From contig JAPCJP010000006.1 in NCBI GenBank assembly GCA_027886885.1, positions 15,455 to 69,659 on the forward strand: a stretch of 54,205 nt of DNA, read 5' to 3'. Shown piece after piece: positions 8,769-17,310 of the stretch. This DNA is from Nitrososphaerota archaeon (GTDB lineage: Archaea; Thermoproteota; Nitrososphaeria; Nitrososphaerales; Gagatemarchaeaceae). How positions within the stretch are numbered: the stretch's first letter is position 1; every line of letters begins with the position of its first letter. The position numbers and the translations under genes were made by a program. The notes below the pieces were generated by a model. The model saw nothing but the letters and a program-made list of their open reading frames with translations. It was not told the DNA's origin and did not search any database.

Positions 8769-9830
8769 ATGGACACCGAGGAGAAGATGCGGCTCGTCCT
8801 GAGGCCGCCGACTGAGGAGGTCGTCACGGAGCAGGACCTGAGAGCCCTCTTGGAGCGTGAACCTCACCCGAAGCACTATATCGGGCTCGAGGTCTCGGGC
8901 GTCCTGAACCTCGGGTCCCTAGTGGTCAACGGTTTCAAGGTCAACGATTTCATAAAGGCAGGGATGAAGTGCACCGTCTTCCTCGCCGACTGGCACAGTT
9001 ACATCAACAACAAGTGGGGTGGGGACTGGGACAAGATCAAGAAGGTAGGGCACGATTACTACGCAGAGGCGTTCCGCTTCTTCTGTCCTGGGGTCGAGAT
9101 ACGCTACGGCAGCGAGCTCTATCACGACAACGACCAGTACTGGCAGGACACGGTGAGGTTCTCCAAGCAGATCAGCCTGGAACGGGACGTCCGCTGCCTG
9201 ACCATAATGGGCAGGAGCATCAAGGAAAAGCTGGACGTGGCCCAATACCTCTACCCGCCCATGCAGGCGACCGACATCCACGCCATGGACCTGGACGTCG
9301 TCCACGCCGGGCTGGACCAGAGGAAGGTGCACATCCTGGCGAGGGAGGTCTTCCCGTCCCTCGGTTGGAAGAAGCCCGTGGCCATCCATCATCACATCCT
9401 CGCAGGGCTCCAGGAGCCGCACGAGCTTGGCCTCGACGAGAACCCGCTGGTGGACAGGACCATCTCCAGCAAGATGAGCAAGTCGAAGCCTGACACCGCG
9501 ATATTCATCCACGACAGCCCGCAGGAGATAGCCAGGAAGATAGGGAAGGCCTGGTGCCCTGAGAAGTGGGTCGAGGGGAACCCCATTCTCGACTTTGCGC
9601 ACTACATCGTCTTCCACGAGAAGAGCAGCTTCACGATCGAGAGGCCCCAGAAGTTCGGGGGGGACGTCACCTACGCCAGCTACGAGGAATTAGCCAAAGA
9701 CTACTCCGAGGGAAAGGTGCACCCGAGCGACCTGAAGAAGGCAGTGGCTAGGGAACTGAGCGAGACGCTGGCGCCGGTGAGGGCCCACTTCGAAGGGAAA
9801 GACATAACCAAGGAGATACTGGCAGCCTAG
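8769..9830 (+). CDS. tyrS: Tyrosyl-tRNA synthetase (archaeal type)
   Basis: 353 residues, the normal length for archaeal TyrRS. It attaches tyrosine to tRNA-Tyr in the cytosol. Visible signatures: an N-terminal helix region (TEEVVTEQDL), the nucleotide-binding entry YIGLEVSG, the tyrosine-pocket region FLADWHSY, YPPMQATDIHAMDLDVVHAGLDQRK, and an intact SKMSKSKPDT (KMSKS loop). The position of the class I HIGH motif reads NLGS (GVLNLGSL), so the first His, which normally contacts the ATP phosphates, is replaced by Asn. The rest of the protein is well conserved, so it is probably functional. A TATA-like element lies ~30 nt upstream of the ATG. It is followed by the DegT gene after only 12 nt. 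Confidence 0.93.
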   Translation: MDTEEKMRLVLRPPTEEVVTEQDLRALLEREPHPKHYIGLEVSGVLNLGSLVVNGFKVNDFIKAGMKCTVFLADWHSYINNKWGGDWDKIKKVGHDYYAEAFRFFCPGVEIRYGSELYHDNDQYWQDTVRFSKQISLERDVRCLTIMGRSIKEKLDVAQYLYPPMQATDIHAMDLDVVHAGLDQRKVHILAREVFPSLGWKKPVAIHHHILAGLQEPHELGLDENPLVDRTISSKMSKSKPDTAIFIHDSPQEIARKIGKAWCPEKWVEGNPILDFAHYIVFHEKSSFTIERPQKFGGDVTYASYEELAKDYSEGKVHPSDLKKAVARELSETLAPVRAHFEGKDITKEILAA

Positions 9831-9842
9831 GGGAGTGAGAAC

Positions 9843-10952
9843 ACGAAATTCATACCCATAAACAAGCCAGTGGTCGACGATAGGGAGACGAAGGCGGCCC
9901 TTGATGTCCTCCAGAGCGGGATCCTCACCGACGCGAGTTACAAGGGAGGGAAGAACGTGCAGGAGTTCGAAAGGAAGCTGGCGGGGCTCCTGGGCGTCAA
10001 GCACGCTGTGGCCGTGAACTCGGGTACCGCCGCTCTGCAGACGTCGCTCATGGCCTACAACATCAAGCAGGGGGACGAGGTCATCCTACCGGCCTTCACC
10101 TTCGAGGCTACTGCGAACGTCGTGATTGCGTGCAGCGCCAAGCCGGTCTTCGCGGACATCCAGTCGGACTACACCATCGACCCAGAGGACATCAAGAGGA
10201 AGATAACAAAACGAACCAAGGCGATAATACCGGTGCACCTCTACGGTTACCCGGTCGACCTGGACGAGATAAGGGAGATAGCCCAGGCCAACTCGGTCCC
10301 GGTCATCGAGGATGCGGCCGAGTCTCTCGGCGCCGAGTACAAGGGACGGCAGACCGGCAACACGAACGATGCGGGTTGCTTCAGCCTCTACGCGACCAAG
10401 GTGATAACCTCCGGCGAGGGAGGCGCCATCTCCACCAACGACGACGAGATGGCTGACAAGCTGAGGATGATGCGCAACCACGGCATGAGGGACGGCTACG
10501 ACACTAGGATCCTTGGCTACAACTACAGGCTCCCCGAGATGGCGGCCGCCCTGGCGTGCGTACAGATGGACAAGCTCTTGGGGTTCATCGAGGCGCGCAG
10601 GAGGAACGCCGCTGTTCTCAACGACGCCATCGCAGGCCTCCCAGGTGTATCCATGAGGCAGACCAAGACGGACCGGAAGAACATCTTCTATCTGTACACG
10701 ATCCACGTCGACGGCCAGAGGGACAAGCTCCATGACATGCTGCGTGCGAAGGGCATAGGCTGCTCGGTCTACTGGAGGACCCCGGTGAACAGAATGGAGC
10801 TCTACCGCAACCTGGGATTTGCCGACCTGGACCTGCCCCACGTCTACGACGCCGTGGACCGCGTACTCTCGCTGCCCGTGAGCCCCGCCGTGACCCCTGA
10901 AGAGATAGACTACATCGCGACCGAGCTCGTGGCCGCCCTAAAGGAAGTCTAG
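9843..10952 (+). CDS. DegT/DnrJ/EryC1-family PLP aminotransferase, probable ACG start
   Basis: The product (369 aa from ACG) is a sugar aminotransferase-like protein: GTAALQTSLMA (PLP phosphate binding), VIEDAAESLGA (Asp contacts the pyridine N), and FSLYATKVITSGEGGAI, in which the Lys forms the PLP aldimine. Such enzymes transaminate keto-sugar nucleotides or act as dehydratases. The first standard start in frame is GTG at 9870, but it removes the family-typical N-terminus KFIPINKPVV. The nine codons upstream encode exactly that block and begin with ACG at 9843-9845 in the Met position, 4-7 nt after a GGGGAGTGA ribosome-binding-like sequence; the upstream TyrRS stop limits any longer extension. 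It is followed by a DPM1-like transferase, so it probably makes an amino sugar for the cluster. Confidence 0.88.
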   Translation, partial: TKFIPINKPVVDDRETKAALDVLQSGILTDASYKGGKNVQEFERKLAGLLGVKHAVAVNSGTAALQTSLMAYNIKQGDEVILPAFTFEATANVVIACSAKPVFADIQSDYTIDPEDIKRKITKRTKAIIPVHLYGYPVDLDEIREIAQANSVPVIEDAAESLGAEYKGRQTGNTNDAGCFSLYATKVITSGEGGAISTNDDEMADKLRMMRNHGMRDGYDTRILGYNYRLPEMAAALACVQMDKLLGFIEARRRNAAVLNDAIAGLPGVSMRQTKTDRKNIFYLYTIHVDGQRDKLHDMLRAKGIGCSVYWRTPVNRMELYRNLGFADLDLPHVYDAVDRVLSLPVSPAVTPEEIDYIATELVAALKEV

Positions 10953-10974
10953 CACGGGTCAGGGCGAGCTCACA

Positions 10975-11739
10975 GTGACAAGCGCCCCCAGAACGGTCGT
11001 CATCCTCCCGACCTACAACGAGAAGGAGAACGTCTCGGTTATCTTCGAGAGGCTTTCAAAGACCAGGCAGGGCTTCCCCGGCGACTTGCACCTGCTCTTC
11101 GTGGACGACGGGAGTCCCGATGGAACAGCGGAGGAAGTCGAGAAGCTTGTCGCTGGAAACGACTACGTCCACCTGCTTCAGCGGGGGTCCAAACAGGGGC
11201 TGGGGACGGCCTACCTTGACGGCTTTCGGTTCGGGATCGACTCTCTGGGCGCCTCCGTCTTCGTCCAGATGGATTCTGACCTTCAACACCCCCCGGAGAG
11301 CGTGAAGCCCCTGGTCGAGGCACTGCGTTCCGGAGAGGGCGCCGAGGTCGCCATAGGCTCTCGCTACATCCCGGGAGGGAGCTTCAAGGGGCTCAAGGGG
11401 AGCAGGAGGGTGGTTAGCTGGGGGGCGAACTGGATGGCTAGGCACATCCTTGGTCTGGGCGTCCATGACACGACCACCGGGTTCAAGGCGCTGAGCCGCA
11501 GGGCTGTAGAGACTCTCCTCGCCGTGAAGTTCCATTCATCGGGATTCATTTTCCAGGTCGAGTCTCTCTACATCTTCAAGCGGAACGGCCTAAGGGTGGT
11601 CGAGATTCCGTTCGTGTTTGAGCTCAGGGAGCGCGGGACATCGAAGATGTCGGACAAGGAGGTCTGGGAGTTCTTCAGGAGCGTCCTGGCGATGAGGTTC
11701 AGGAACTATAAGGTGAGCCAGGCTACGGGCAAAACCTGA
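10975..11739 (+). CDS. GT2 polyprenol-phosphate glycosyltransferase (DPM1-like)
   Basis: 254 residues, soluble, one GT2 domain: TVVILPTYNEKENV at the N-terminus, FVDDGSPDGT, and the metal-binding QMDSDLQHPPE, all characteristic of dolichol-phosphate mannosyl/glucosyl synthases. Further family blocks are AIGSRYIPGGS and RGTSKM. It would load a sugar from a nucleotide donor onto the archaeal polyprenyl phosphate on the inner membrane face, supplying N-glycosylation or surface glycans. GTG start at 10975, 22 nt after the DegT gene, so likely the same transcript. No C-terminal membrane domain, as in the short archaeal versions. Confidence 0.85.
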   Translation: MTSAPRTVVILPTYNEKENVSVIFERLSKTRQGFPGDLHLLFVDDGSPDGTAEEVEKLVAGNDYVHLLQRGSKQGLGTAYLDGFRFGIDSLGASVFVQMDSDLQHPPESVKPLVEALRSGEGAEVAIGSRYIPGGSFKGLKGSRRVVSWGANWMARHILGLGVHDTTTGFKALSRRAVETLLAVKFHSSGFIFQVESLYIFKRNGLRVVEIPFVFELRERGTSKMSDKEVWEFFRSVLAMRFRNYKVSQATGKT

Positions 11740-11745
11740 TGCCGC

Positions 11746-12006
11746 TCAGGTCGGCTTCTTTTCATCGGTGGTGCCAGCGGCGGCAGGAGCCGCCGGAGGA
11801 GCCATATCGGAAATCGGCTCCGGAGGAGGAGTGGTCGCCATCGTGTATCCGATCCATGCCAGTATGCCCAGCAGGACCACGATAGCGACGAAGGCCGTAA
11901 TCTCGAGTATTATGAGCGGCCACCTGTAGAGGAGATATCCGTAGACGATGATTCCAACCACACTTCCGGCTAAGATTGCACTGCCCAACGCCCGGTCGTT
12001 TGCCAT
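11746..12006 (-). CDS. Small membrane protein of unknown function
   Basis: 86 residues with two hydrophobic segments (~8-28 and ~31-54) and a hydrophilic, Pro/Ala-rich C-terminal tail ending in charged residues. No catalytic motif is seen. It is convergent with the DPM1-like gene and divergent from rpoP. ATG start at 12006. Coding status is supported by the clean two-helix pattern, but no family is recognised. Confidence 0.6.
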   Translation of the reverse strand: MANDRALGSAILAGSVVGIIVYGYLLYRWPLIILEITAFVAIVVLLGILAWIGYTMATTPPPEPISDMAPPAAPAAAGTTDEKKPT

Positions 12007-12143
12007 TGCTTGAGCCAGGTCTCTCCCAGAGTGCGATTTAACGTTTTGTTCTTTGGCCGGCCAAGTGTCACGCTCCCAGCCGCTTCAACCGACCAGGACC
12101 ACAGCAACACAGAAATATGAGCGCGAGCGGCGCCTCGTAAGAA

Positions 12144-12353
12144 ATGTCTTCAGCATCGGGAACGGACTCTCCCACGGGGCAGCCCGAGGAGCAGGTCAAG
12201 GTTTTCCAGGGGTCCGTGTACGAGTGCGTGAAGTGCGGCACGAAGACCAGCCAGGAAGAGCTCAGCAACCTCCCCGAGGTAAAGTGCATATGCGGCTACA
12301 GGGTCTTCAGGAAGGTCAGGCCGACCGTGGTAAAGCAGATCAAGGCCGTTTAG
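12144..12353 (+). CDS. rpoP: DNA-directed RNA polymerase subunit P (Rpb12-like)
   Basis: 69 residues. The core is the RpoP zinc ribbon: YECVKCGTKT, then CICGYRVFRKVRP, with the first Cys pair CxxC and the second pair CxC, followed by the family ending RPTVVKQIKAV. RpoP is a small structural subunit of archaeal RNA polymerase, equivalent to eukaryotic Rpb12. The second zinc knuckle reads CIC rather than the more usual CxxC. The first ~25 residues are a hydrophilic extension. It precedes the GlyRS gene on the same strand. Confidence 0.88.
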   Translation: MSSASGTDSPTGQPEEQVKVFQGSVYECVKCGTKTSQEELSNLPEVKCICGYRVFRKVRPTVVKQIKAV

Positions 12354-12390
12354 GCCTCGCCGAGTTCGAACACGCAGAAGGCTCTGCGAA

Positions 12391-12400
12391 CCTATAATTA
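12391..12400 (+). promoter_or_regulatory. TATA-like element for glyS
   Basis: CCTATAATTA is an AT-rich box 25-34 nt upstream of the GlyRS ATG at 12425, consistent with a promoter between rpoP and glyS giving a nearly leaderless mRNA. Confidence 0.45.
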
Positions 12401-12424
12401 TCTACCAGGGAGTGATTCTTCGGG

Positions 12425-13870
12425 ATGAACTACGAAGACGTCATGAATCTGGCCGTGAGGAGGGGTTTCTTCTTCAGGGCCGTTGACTCTTATCCCAACA
12501 CCCCCGCCGGCTTCTGGGACTACGGTCCCCTCGGGGTCGCCTTCAAGAACAGGTACCTGAACCTCTGGAGGAGGTACCTGGTCAAGAGGGACGAGATGCT
12601 CGAGATAGACACCGTCCAGATAATGCCGAAGGCGGTCTTCGTGGCCTCGGGGCACCTGAGCAACTTCACCGACCCCAAGGTCGAGTGCTCAAAGTGTCAC
12701 ACCATATATCGCGCGGACAAGGTGATCGAGGAAAAGGTCAAGCACGCCGTCCCCGAAGGGCTCAAGGATTCAGAGTACGACGCGCTCCTCGCCGAGAACC
12801 ATGTCCTGTGCAGCAACTGCAAGAATCCTCTGAGCGGGACGAAGCGGTTCAACATGATGTTCAGGGTGGGCATCGGCCCCCAGGAGGAGGAAGCGTACCT
12901 CAGGCCAGAGACGGCCCAGGGGATATTCGTTGACGTCCCCCTGCTCTTCAAGACGCAGCGCATCAAGCTCCCGAAGGGCATCGCACAAGTGGGGAAGAGC
13001 TTCAGGAACGAGATAGCCCCCAGGCAGGGTATCCTCAGGCTCAGGGAGCTCAACCAGGCGGAGATCGAAGTCTTGTTCAATCCAGAGAAGGTCGACCTCC
13101 CGAAGTTCGGCGCGGCCCTCGATTACAAGCTCAACATAGCCCAGGGCGACGTCGAACCCACCCCCATTAGCGTCTCAGAGGCCGTAGCCCAGGGGGTCAT
13201 CCCCCACAAGCTCATTGGATACTATCTTCACCTGATCCAGAGCTTCTACGAGAAGGTGGGCATCCCCAGCTCCGCCATCCGGCTCAGGAAGCTCGGCGAC
13301 GACGAGAAGGCGTTCTACTCCAGCGTCGCGTTCGACCTGGAGGTAAGGACCTCCGGAGGGTGGCTGGAGTTGGTGGCCTGCAACTACAGGTCGGACTACG
13401 ACCTCACTAGGCACGCCGAGGTGAGCAAGACCGATTTTACGGTCGACGACGAGGGTGTCAAGGTCCTCCCCCACATCTTCGAGCTCTCGATGGGAATCGA
13501 CAGGTCCCTCTTCGCCCTCCTGGAGAGTGCCTACAGGGTCGAGGGGGAGAGGACGTACCTCGCACTGAAGCCTGCGGTCGCGCCCATCCAGGTGGGAGTC
13601 TTTCCCCTCATGGGAAAGGACGGGCTTCCAGAGGAGGCGAAGAAGGTCTACGAGCTGATACGCGACGATTTCGAGGCGGCATATGACGAGGGGGGCTCCA
13701 TAGGAAGGAGATACGCCCGCTCAGACGAGGCGGGCATACCCTTCTGCGTCACGGTCGACCAGGAGACGCTGAAGGAGGGCACGGTGACCGTGCGGGAACG
13801 CGACACAAAGGGCCAGGTGAAGGTGAAGGTCAACGAGCTTCCCGGCTGGCTCGCTTCTCAAACCCGCTAG
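12425..13870 (+). CDS. glyS: Glycyl-tRNA synthetase (archaeal/eukaryotic type)
   Basis: 481 residues. The protein charges tRNA-Gly and is a class II synthetase: the N-terminus has [14 protein letters not shown], a zinc-binding insert carries CSKCHTIY and later CSNCKNP, the glycine-specificity region is [11 protein letters not shown], motif 2 is [11 protein letters not shown], and motif 3 is the [14 protein letters not shown] block. The C-terminal anticodon-binding domain starts at ~residue 380. The 4-bp overlap with the convergent DUF92 gene at its end is a normal compact arrangement. Length is shorter than many archaeal GlyRS (about 550) because the mid insertions are small; all catalytic motifs are present. 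Confidence 0.93.
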   Translation: MNYEDVMNLAVRRGFFFRAVDSYPNTPAGFWDYGPLGVAFKNRYLNLWRRYLVKRDEMLEIDTVQIMPKAVFVASGHLSNFTDPKVECSKCHTIYRADKVIEEKVKHAVPEGLKDSEYDALLAENHVLCSNCKNPLSGTKRFNMMFRVGIGPQEEEAYLRPETAQGIFVDVPLLFKTQRIKLPKGIAQVGKSFRNEIAPRQGILRLRELNQAEIEVLFNPEKVDLPKFGAALDYKLNIAQGDVEPTPISVSEAVAQGVIPHKLIGYYLHLIQSFYEKVGIPSSAIRLRKLGDDEKAFYSSVAFDLEVRTSGGWLELVACNYRSDYDLTRHAEVSKTDFTVDDEGVKVLPHIFELSMGIDRSLFALLESAYRVEGERTYLALKPAVAPIQVGVFPLMGKDGLPEEAKKVYELIRDDFEAAYDEGGSIGRRYARSDEAGIPFCVTVDQETLKEGTVTVRERDTKGQVKVKVNELPGWLASQTR

Positions 13871-14688
13871 AGTATGAACGCGGCCGCCACGGCCAGAGAC
13901 AGGGCCGCGCCCGCGACCGTCGCAAGTACGTTGACCACGTTGTTGTCGACGAACGTGAGCCCCGAGGTGTACTTTGTCTCCTTGCCGCAGTGGACCCGGC
14001 CCTCGCAAGGCTGCCCGCACGCCACGCAGGCATTCTTCCGCTGGATAAGAGCCCCCGCGAGACTGTCGGCGATGGAGCCGCCGACACCCCCCACCGTTGC
14101 GATTATCACCACCGCGACGGCGCTGAGGCCGGTTATCACGCCGAGGGTAGCGGCGATACCCCCGATGATGTCGGAGGCGAAGATCGCACCCAGGAATCCC
14201 ATGTAGGTGACGCCTCCGGAGATGCCGGGAGGCACCAATTCGGCCGGGTGGGTGATGAGCCTTGGAGGGCGGCGGCTGAGCAACCCTATCTCGGTCGCTG
14301 CTGTGTCGGCCGCTGCGGCAGAGATGGCTCCCAGGAAGAGGGCAGCGAAGATGGAACCCCCGATCACGAGCTCACCAAACCCGAAGACGGCAGCCAGACC
14401 TCCGTTGGCGAGGATGTTCGGCCAGCTTCTCGTCCCGCCCTTCACCTGGGCGCCACCGAGCGATTTTTTGTACTCGTAGCGGTACCAGGTGAACCCGACT
14501 CCCAGGATGAAGAAGGCAGCGATGATGACGAACCACGTCCACCCCCCTCCAAGGAAGATGGGGTAGCCCACCGCGACGCTGGCGAGGAAGCCAGCTTTGT
14601 CCAGGGCCTTCAACCCAATCGCTACGATGGCGAAGGTGATGACTATCGCAAGCTCACCGAGCGCGATATAGAGCGTTACCGGGTCCAT
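13867..14688 (-). CDS. DUF92 family integral membrane protein
   Basis: 273 residues with about seven hydrophobic segments. Family blocks: the Gly-rich [35 protein letters not shown] and the C-terminal [18 protein letters not shown]92 proteins are related to VTE5/VTE6-type phytol and phytyl-phosphate kinases, which use CTP; an archaeal polyprenol (phosphate) kinase role is plausible but unproven. A short cytosolic loop carries [14 protein letters not shown], a possible metal or disulfide cluster not needed by the family. ATG start at 14688. It is divergent to nothing and lies downstream of the XRE regulator on the same strand. Confidence 0.8.
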   Translation of the reverse strand: MDPVTLYIALGELAIVITFAIVAIGLKALDKAGFLASVAVGYPIFLGGGWTWFVIIAAFFILGVGFTWYRYEYKKSLGGAQVKGGTRSWPNILANGGLAAVFGFGELVIGGSIFAALFLGAISAAAADTAATEIGLLSRRPPRLITHPAELVPPGISGGVTYMGFLGAIFASDIIGGIAATLGVITGLSAVAVVIIATVGGVGGSIADSLAGALIQRKNACVACGQPCEGRVHCGKETKYTSGLTFVDNNVVNVLATVAGAALSLAVAAAFIL

Positions 14689-14734
14689 TAAATTATAGAG
14701 CGCCGAATTTGATGCGCCTAAAAGGGTATGCTCG

Positions 14735-15427
14735 TCAGCTGAGGAGCGTCTTCAGAGAGGCGATTATCTCGTCTTCGTTGGCGCACCCCGAGAGAGCCAG
14801 GATGAGCCCCTCCTTTTTCGCCAGCTCGAGGGCGAGGGGGTCTAGCTGCTTCGGGCCATGGATGACCACCATGCGCGGCTTCAGCTGCGAGACCCGGATG
14901 GCCACCAGCGGGCTCCTGCCCATGCCCACCTTCGTGAAGATCAGCGCGCGCTCGGTCGTAGCCCCGAAGATGCGGTAAAAGTCGTAGCCGGAAAGAGCAT
15001 AGATCGTCTTGATGCTATCGACGACGGTGTAACCGTAGAGATTTGTGTGCTCCGGGTCCCCGGTCAGGAGCGTGCCCTTGACCGCCTTTAGGATAGCAGA
15101 CGCTCCGATGGGCTTGGTGAACTCGCTTATGGCGAGAATGGCTGAGCTCTTCTCGGGCGCCAGCAGCCTAGAGGCATACCGACCCTGCGACTCGTCGAGG
15201 GCGACGAGCGCTTCGATGTACTTTTTGACGAATAGCACCCCAGGGGAGGGCCTCCTCCCGCTCTCGTAGTCGCTCAGGACGGAGGGGGAAAGCTTGAGTG
15301 CCCTTGCGAGCTGGACCTGCTTCACCCCTAGCTTCTCACGCCAGACCTTGAGGGCTCGGCCCGGGTCTGCGCTCGCGACCACGTCGCCAGCTATCTTGGT
15401 AACAGAGTCCTGACGGCTGGTCTCCAA
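14735..15427 (-). CDS. XRE-family transcriptional regulator with C-terminal sensor-like domain
   Basis: 230 residues. Residues ~25-80 are a Cro/XRE helix-turn-helix ([20 protein letters not shown] then [11 protein letters not shown]). The C-terminal ~140 residues match the archaeal arrangement in which the HTH is fused to a conserved domain of unknown ligand (COG1709-like). The latter contains [19 protein letters not shown]. It would bind DNA as a dimer; targets are unknown. The start is TTG at 15427. The PC4-like gene follows the regulator in genome order but upstream on the minus strand, with a 71-bp gap. Confidence 0.8.
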   Translation of the reverse strand: METSRQDSVTKIAGDVVASADPGRALKVWREKLGVKQVQLARALKLSPSVLSDYESGRRPSPGVLFVKKYIEALVALDESQGRYASRLLAPEKSSAILAISEFTKPIGASAILKAVKGTLLTGDPEHTNLYGYTVVDSIKTIYALSGYDFYRIFGATTERALIFTKVGMGRSPLVAIRVSQLKPRMVVIHGPKQLDPLALELAKKEGLILALSGCANEDEIIASLKTLLS

Positions 15428-15498
15428 GTCACGTAGGAGTTTAGCGAATATATTTTAAACATTTGCCGAATGGGCGATTTGACCCAGAAGCTGAAGAG

Positions 15499-15744
15499 CT
15501 AGTGGGTGGAAGCGAGAAGCTTCTCCAGCTCGGCCAACTGGTCGACCGGGATGGAGACACCCCTCTTGGTAGGACCGGTGTACTTCGGGCCAGAGAGGAA
15601 GAGCCTGATGTCTACTCTCTTCCTGCCGTCTCTACCGTCGAAGGTCGAGACCCTTACGGTGGACGACTCGGTCAGCTTTACCTCGCCTATCAGCGTGGAC
15701 TTGAACTCGGTCGTTCCTTCCGTCTTGGCTTCTTCTTCGCTCAT
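15499..15744 (-). CDS. PC4-like single-stranded DNA-binding / transcriptional coactivator protein
   Basis: 81 residues from the ATG at 15744 (an in-frame ATG 21 codons upstream is possible but lies over an AT-rich promoter-like stretch). The C-terminal half has the PC4/Sub1 pattern: RVDIRLFLSG, PTKRGVSIPVDQLAELEKLL. Human PC4 and archaeal homologues bind melted or single-stranded DNA and modulate transcription and genome stability. A TATA-like AAAGTATAAT on the minus strand (15781-15790) sits ~40 nt upstream of the chosen ATG. It lies beside HerA-NurA, which also handle DNA ends. Confidence 0.78.
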   Translation of the reverse strand: MSEEEAKTEGTTEFKSTLIGEVKLTESSTVRVSTFDGRDGRKRVDIRLFLSGPKYTGPTKRGVSIPVDQLAELEKLLASTH

Positions 15745-15834
15745 GTTCAGATTACCTAGCCCCCGCCGGGGAGAACGCCAATTATACTTTACGAAACCCG
15801 CATCCACCCAGAATTCGGGCCCGAAATCTCGCTC

Positions 15835-17304
15835 CTAGGGCATGTAGGCCGGCAGTTCGACCCTTGTATCGAAGAAGCGCCTAGTTATCCCGGTCGGAGG
15901 AGAATCGAACTCGTCCACTGAGACGAGCACGGGGAGGTTGTTGACGGCGTGGCCCAGCACGAGGCACATCCTGGGAGGGAGCGTCCGGACGATTGACTTG
16001 ACCGTGTCCGTGTCGATCATGGACGCCTGGGCCACCAGGCTGAGGTCCGCGTCGTTGGAGAAGTTGTAGAGGAAGATGTTGTCGGCTTGGCGGTAGATCT
16101 CCTGCTTGATGGCGTCTGGCTGGTTTGTGACGAAGATGGTGAACACCCCGAAGTGCCTCATCCTTGTGATGAGGTCCTCCCAGTAGGTCTCTCTCAGGTA
16201 TAGGTGGGCTTCCTCTGAGAGGAGGAAGACCGGAGGGATCGACCGCTGTTCGAGGAGCTCGACCAGCTTCGACAGTATCAACTCCACGGTCATCCTCCGG
16301 TTCAGGGGCGAGACTCGGCTCAGAGAGATGACGAGCGCCCCTCCGTCGGGATGGGACCTGAAGAAGCCCTCGAGTGAGAACATCTTATCCTCGGCGTCCG
16401 TGAACAACCCGGAGTTAGAGAGGGTGTAGTACCTGGCGTAGAGCGCGTCGCGGACGAACTCGTTGCACCTCCACATCTGGATGTAGTTGCTCAACGATGC
16501 CATGGAAACTTCGTTCTTGCTCTCCATCGCCTCCCAGATCCTCATGAACTCGCGCATCGTCGTCCCGGGCATCTCCAGGGAGTGCTGCAGGAGCGAGGTC
16601 ATGGAACGCAGCCCGGCGCTCCCCAGGCTGAACTTGAGGTCCCGGGTAGGTTTCCGGGTCACCACCTTGTCCGCTACCTGAGTCTTGGAGCCGTCGCCCC
16701 TTAGCCCGATAGAAGCGTATTCGTCGTTGAGGTCGAAGATGATGCAGTAGGCGCCGTGGTCGAGGAGGCCGCGGACAATCATCTTGGCCAGGTGGGATTT
16801 GCCGGACTCCTTTCTCCCGGTGATGATGGTCACGCGTCCGTCAAGGGCTTCGGCTGTCACTGAGAAGGAGGAGGCCCTGCCTGCCCTTCCGATCTTTATC
16901 TTCCGTTGCCCCCTTGTGCCCACAGAATCTAGGACCTCGTTCACGTTTTGCCTCGTTATTTTCGAGGTGGTCCTGGACGGGATCCAGTCGATTCTTGGGG
17001 TGTACTTGCCGTGTTCCATGCTCCCTCTCGCCTTGCAGTGCAGGAGCCTCATGTCGCGGATCTCCTTGGAGATGGTGCTGACGTCGGCAGGGTCCTCCGT
17101 GACTCCCTGGGCGGATGCCAGCAAGACCTCCTCCCTCGCGACCTCCTCCTCGATGCCATCGATGTCCAGGTAGTTCTCGTCGAAGACCTGGAGCACGAGG
17201 CTCCTATCCTTCTCAGTGACCAGAAGGTAGTCCCCCAGCCGGACGTCCTCGTTGTGGGATGCGACTACCAGTATGTTGGGCCCTTCTTTCTTGAGGATTC
17301 TCGT
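15835..17304 (-). CDS. herA: HerA-like DNA-translocating ATPase, probable ACG start
   Basis: 489 aa if translated from ACG at 17304. The N-terminal HAS-barrel begins with ILVVASHNEDVRLGDYLLV, the RecA/FtsK-like core has Walker A GRKESGKSH and Walker B FLLSEEAHLYL, followed by VTNQPD. HerA hexamers pump double-stranded DNA and work with the nuclease NurA in DNA end resection. The first standard start in frame (17196) lies inside the HAS barrel and would delete its first strands. Upstream of those strands the frame is closed by TAG directly before ACG, so no ATG/GTG/TTG is available; a GGTGA ribosome-binding-like stretch lies 6 nt before the ACG. NurA ends 6 nt upstream on the same strand, so the pair is one operon. 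Mre11-Rad50 are not in the window. Confidence 0.88.
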   Translation of the reverse strand, partial: TRILKKEGPNILVVASHNEDVRLGDYLLVTEKDRSLVLQVFDENYLDIDGIEEEVAREEVLLASAQGVTEDPADVSTISKEIRDMRLLHCKARGSMEHGKYTPRIDWIPSRTTSKITRQNVNEVLDSVGTRGQRKIKIGRAGRASSFSVTAEALDGRVTIITGRKESGKSHLAKMIVRGLLDHGAYCIIFDLNDEYASIGLRGDGSKTQVADKVVTRKPTRDLKFSLGSAGLRSMTSLLQHSLEMPGTTMREFMRIWEAMESKNEVSMASLSNYIQMWRCNEFVRDALYARYYTLSNSGLFTDAEDKMFSLEGFFRSHPDGGALVISLSRVSPLNRRMTVELILSKLVELLEQRSIPPVFLLSEEAHLYLRETYWEDLITRMRHFGVFTIFVTNQPDAIKQEIYRQADNIFLYNFSNDADLSLVAQASMIDTDTVKSIVRTLPPRMCLVLGHAVNNLPVLVSVDEFDSPPTGITRRFFDTRVELPAYMP

Positions 17305-17310
17305 CTACTC

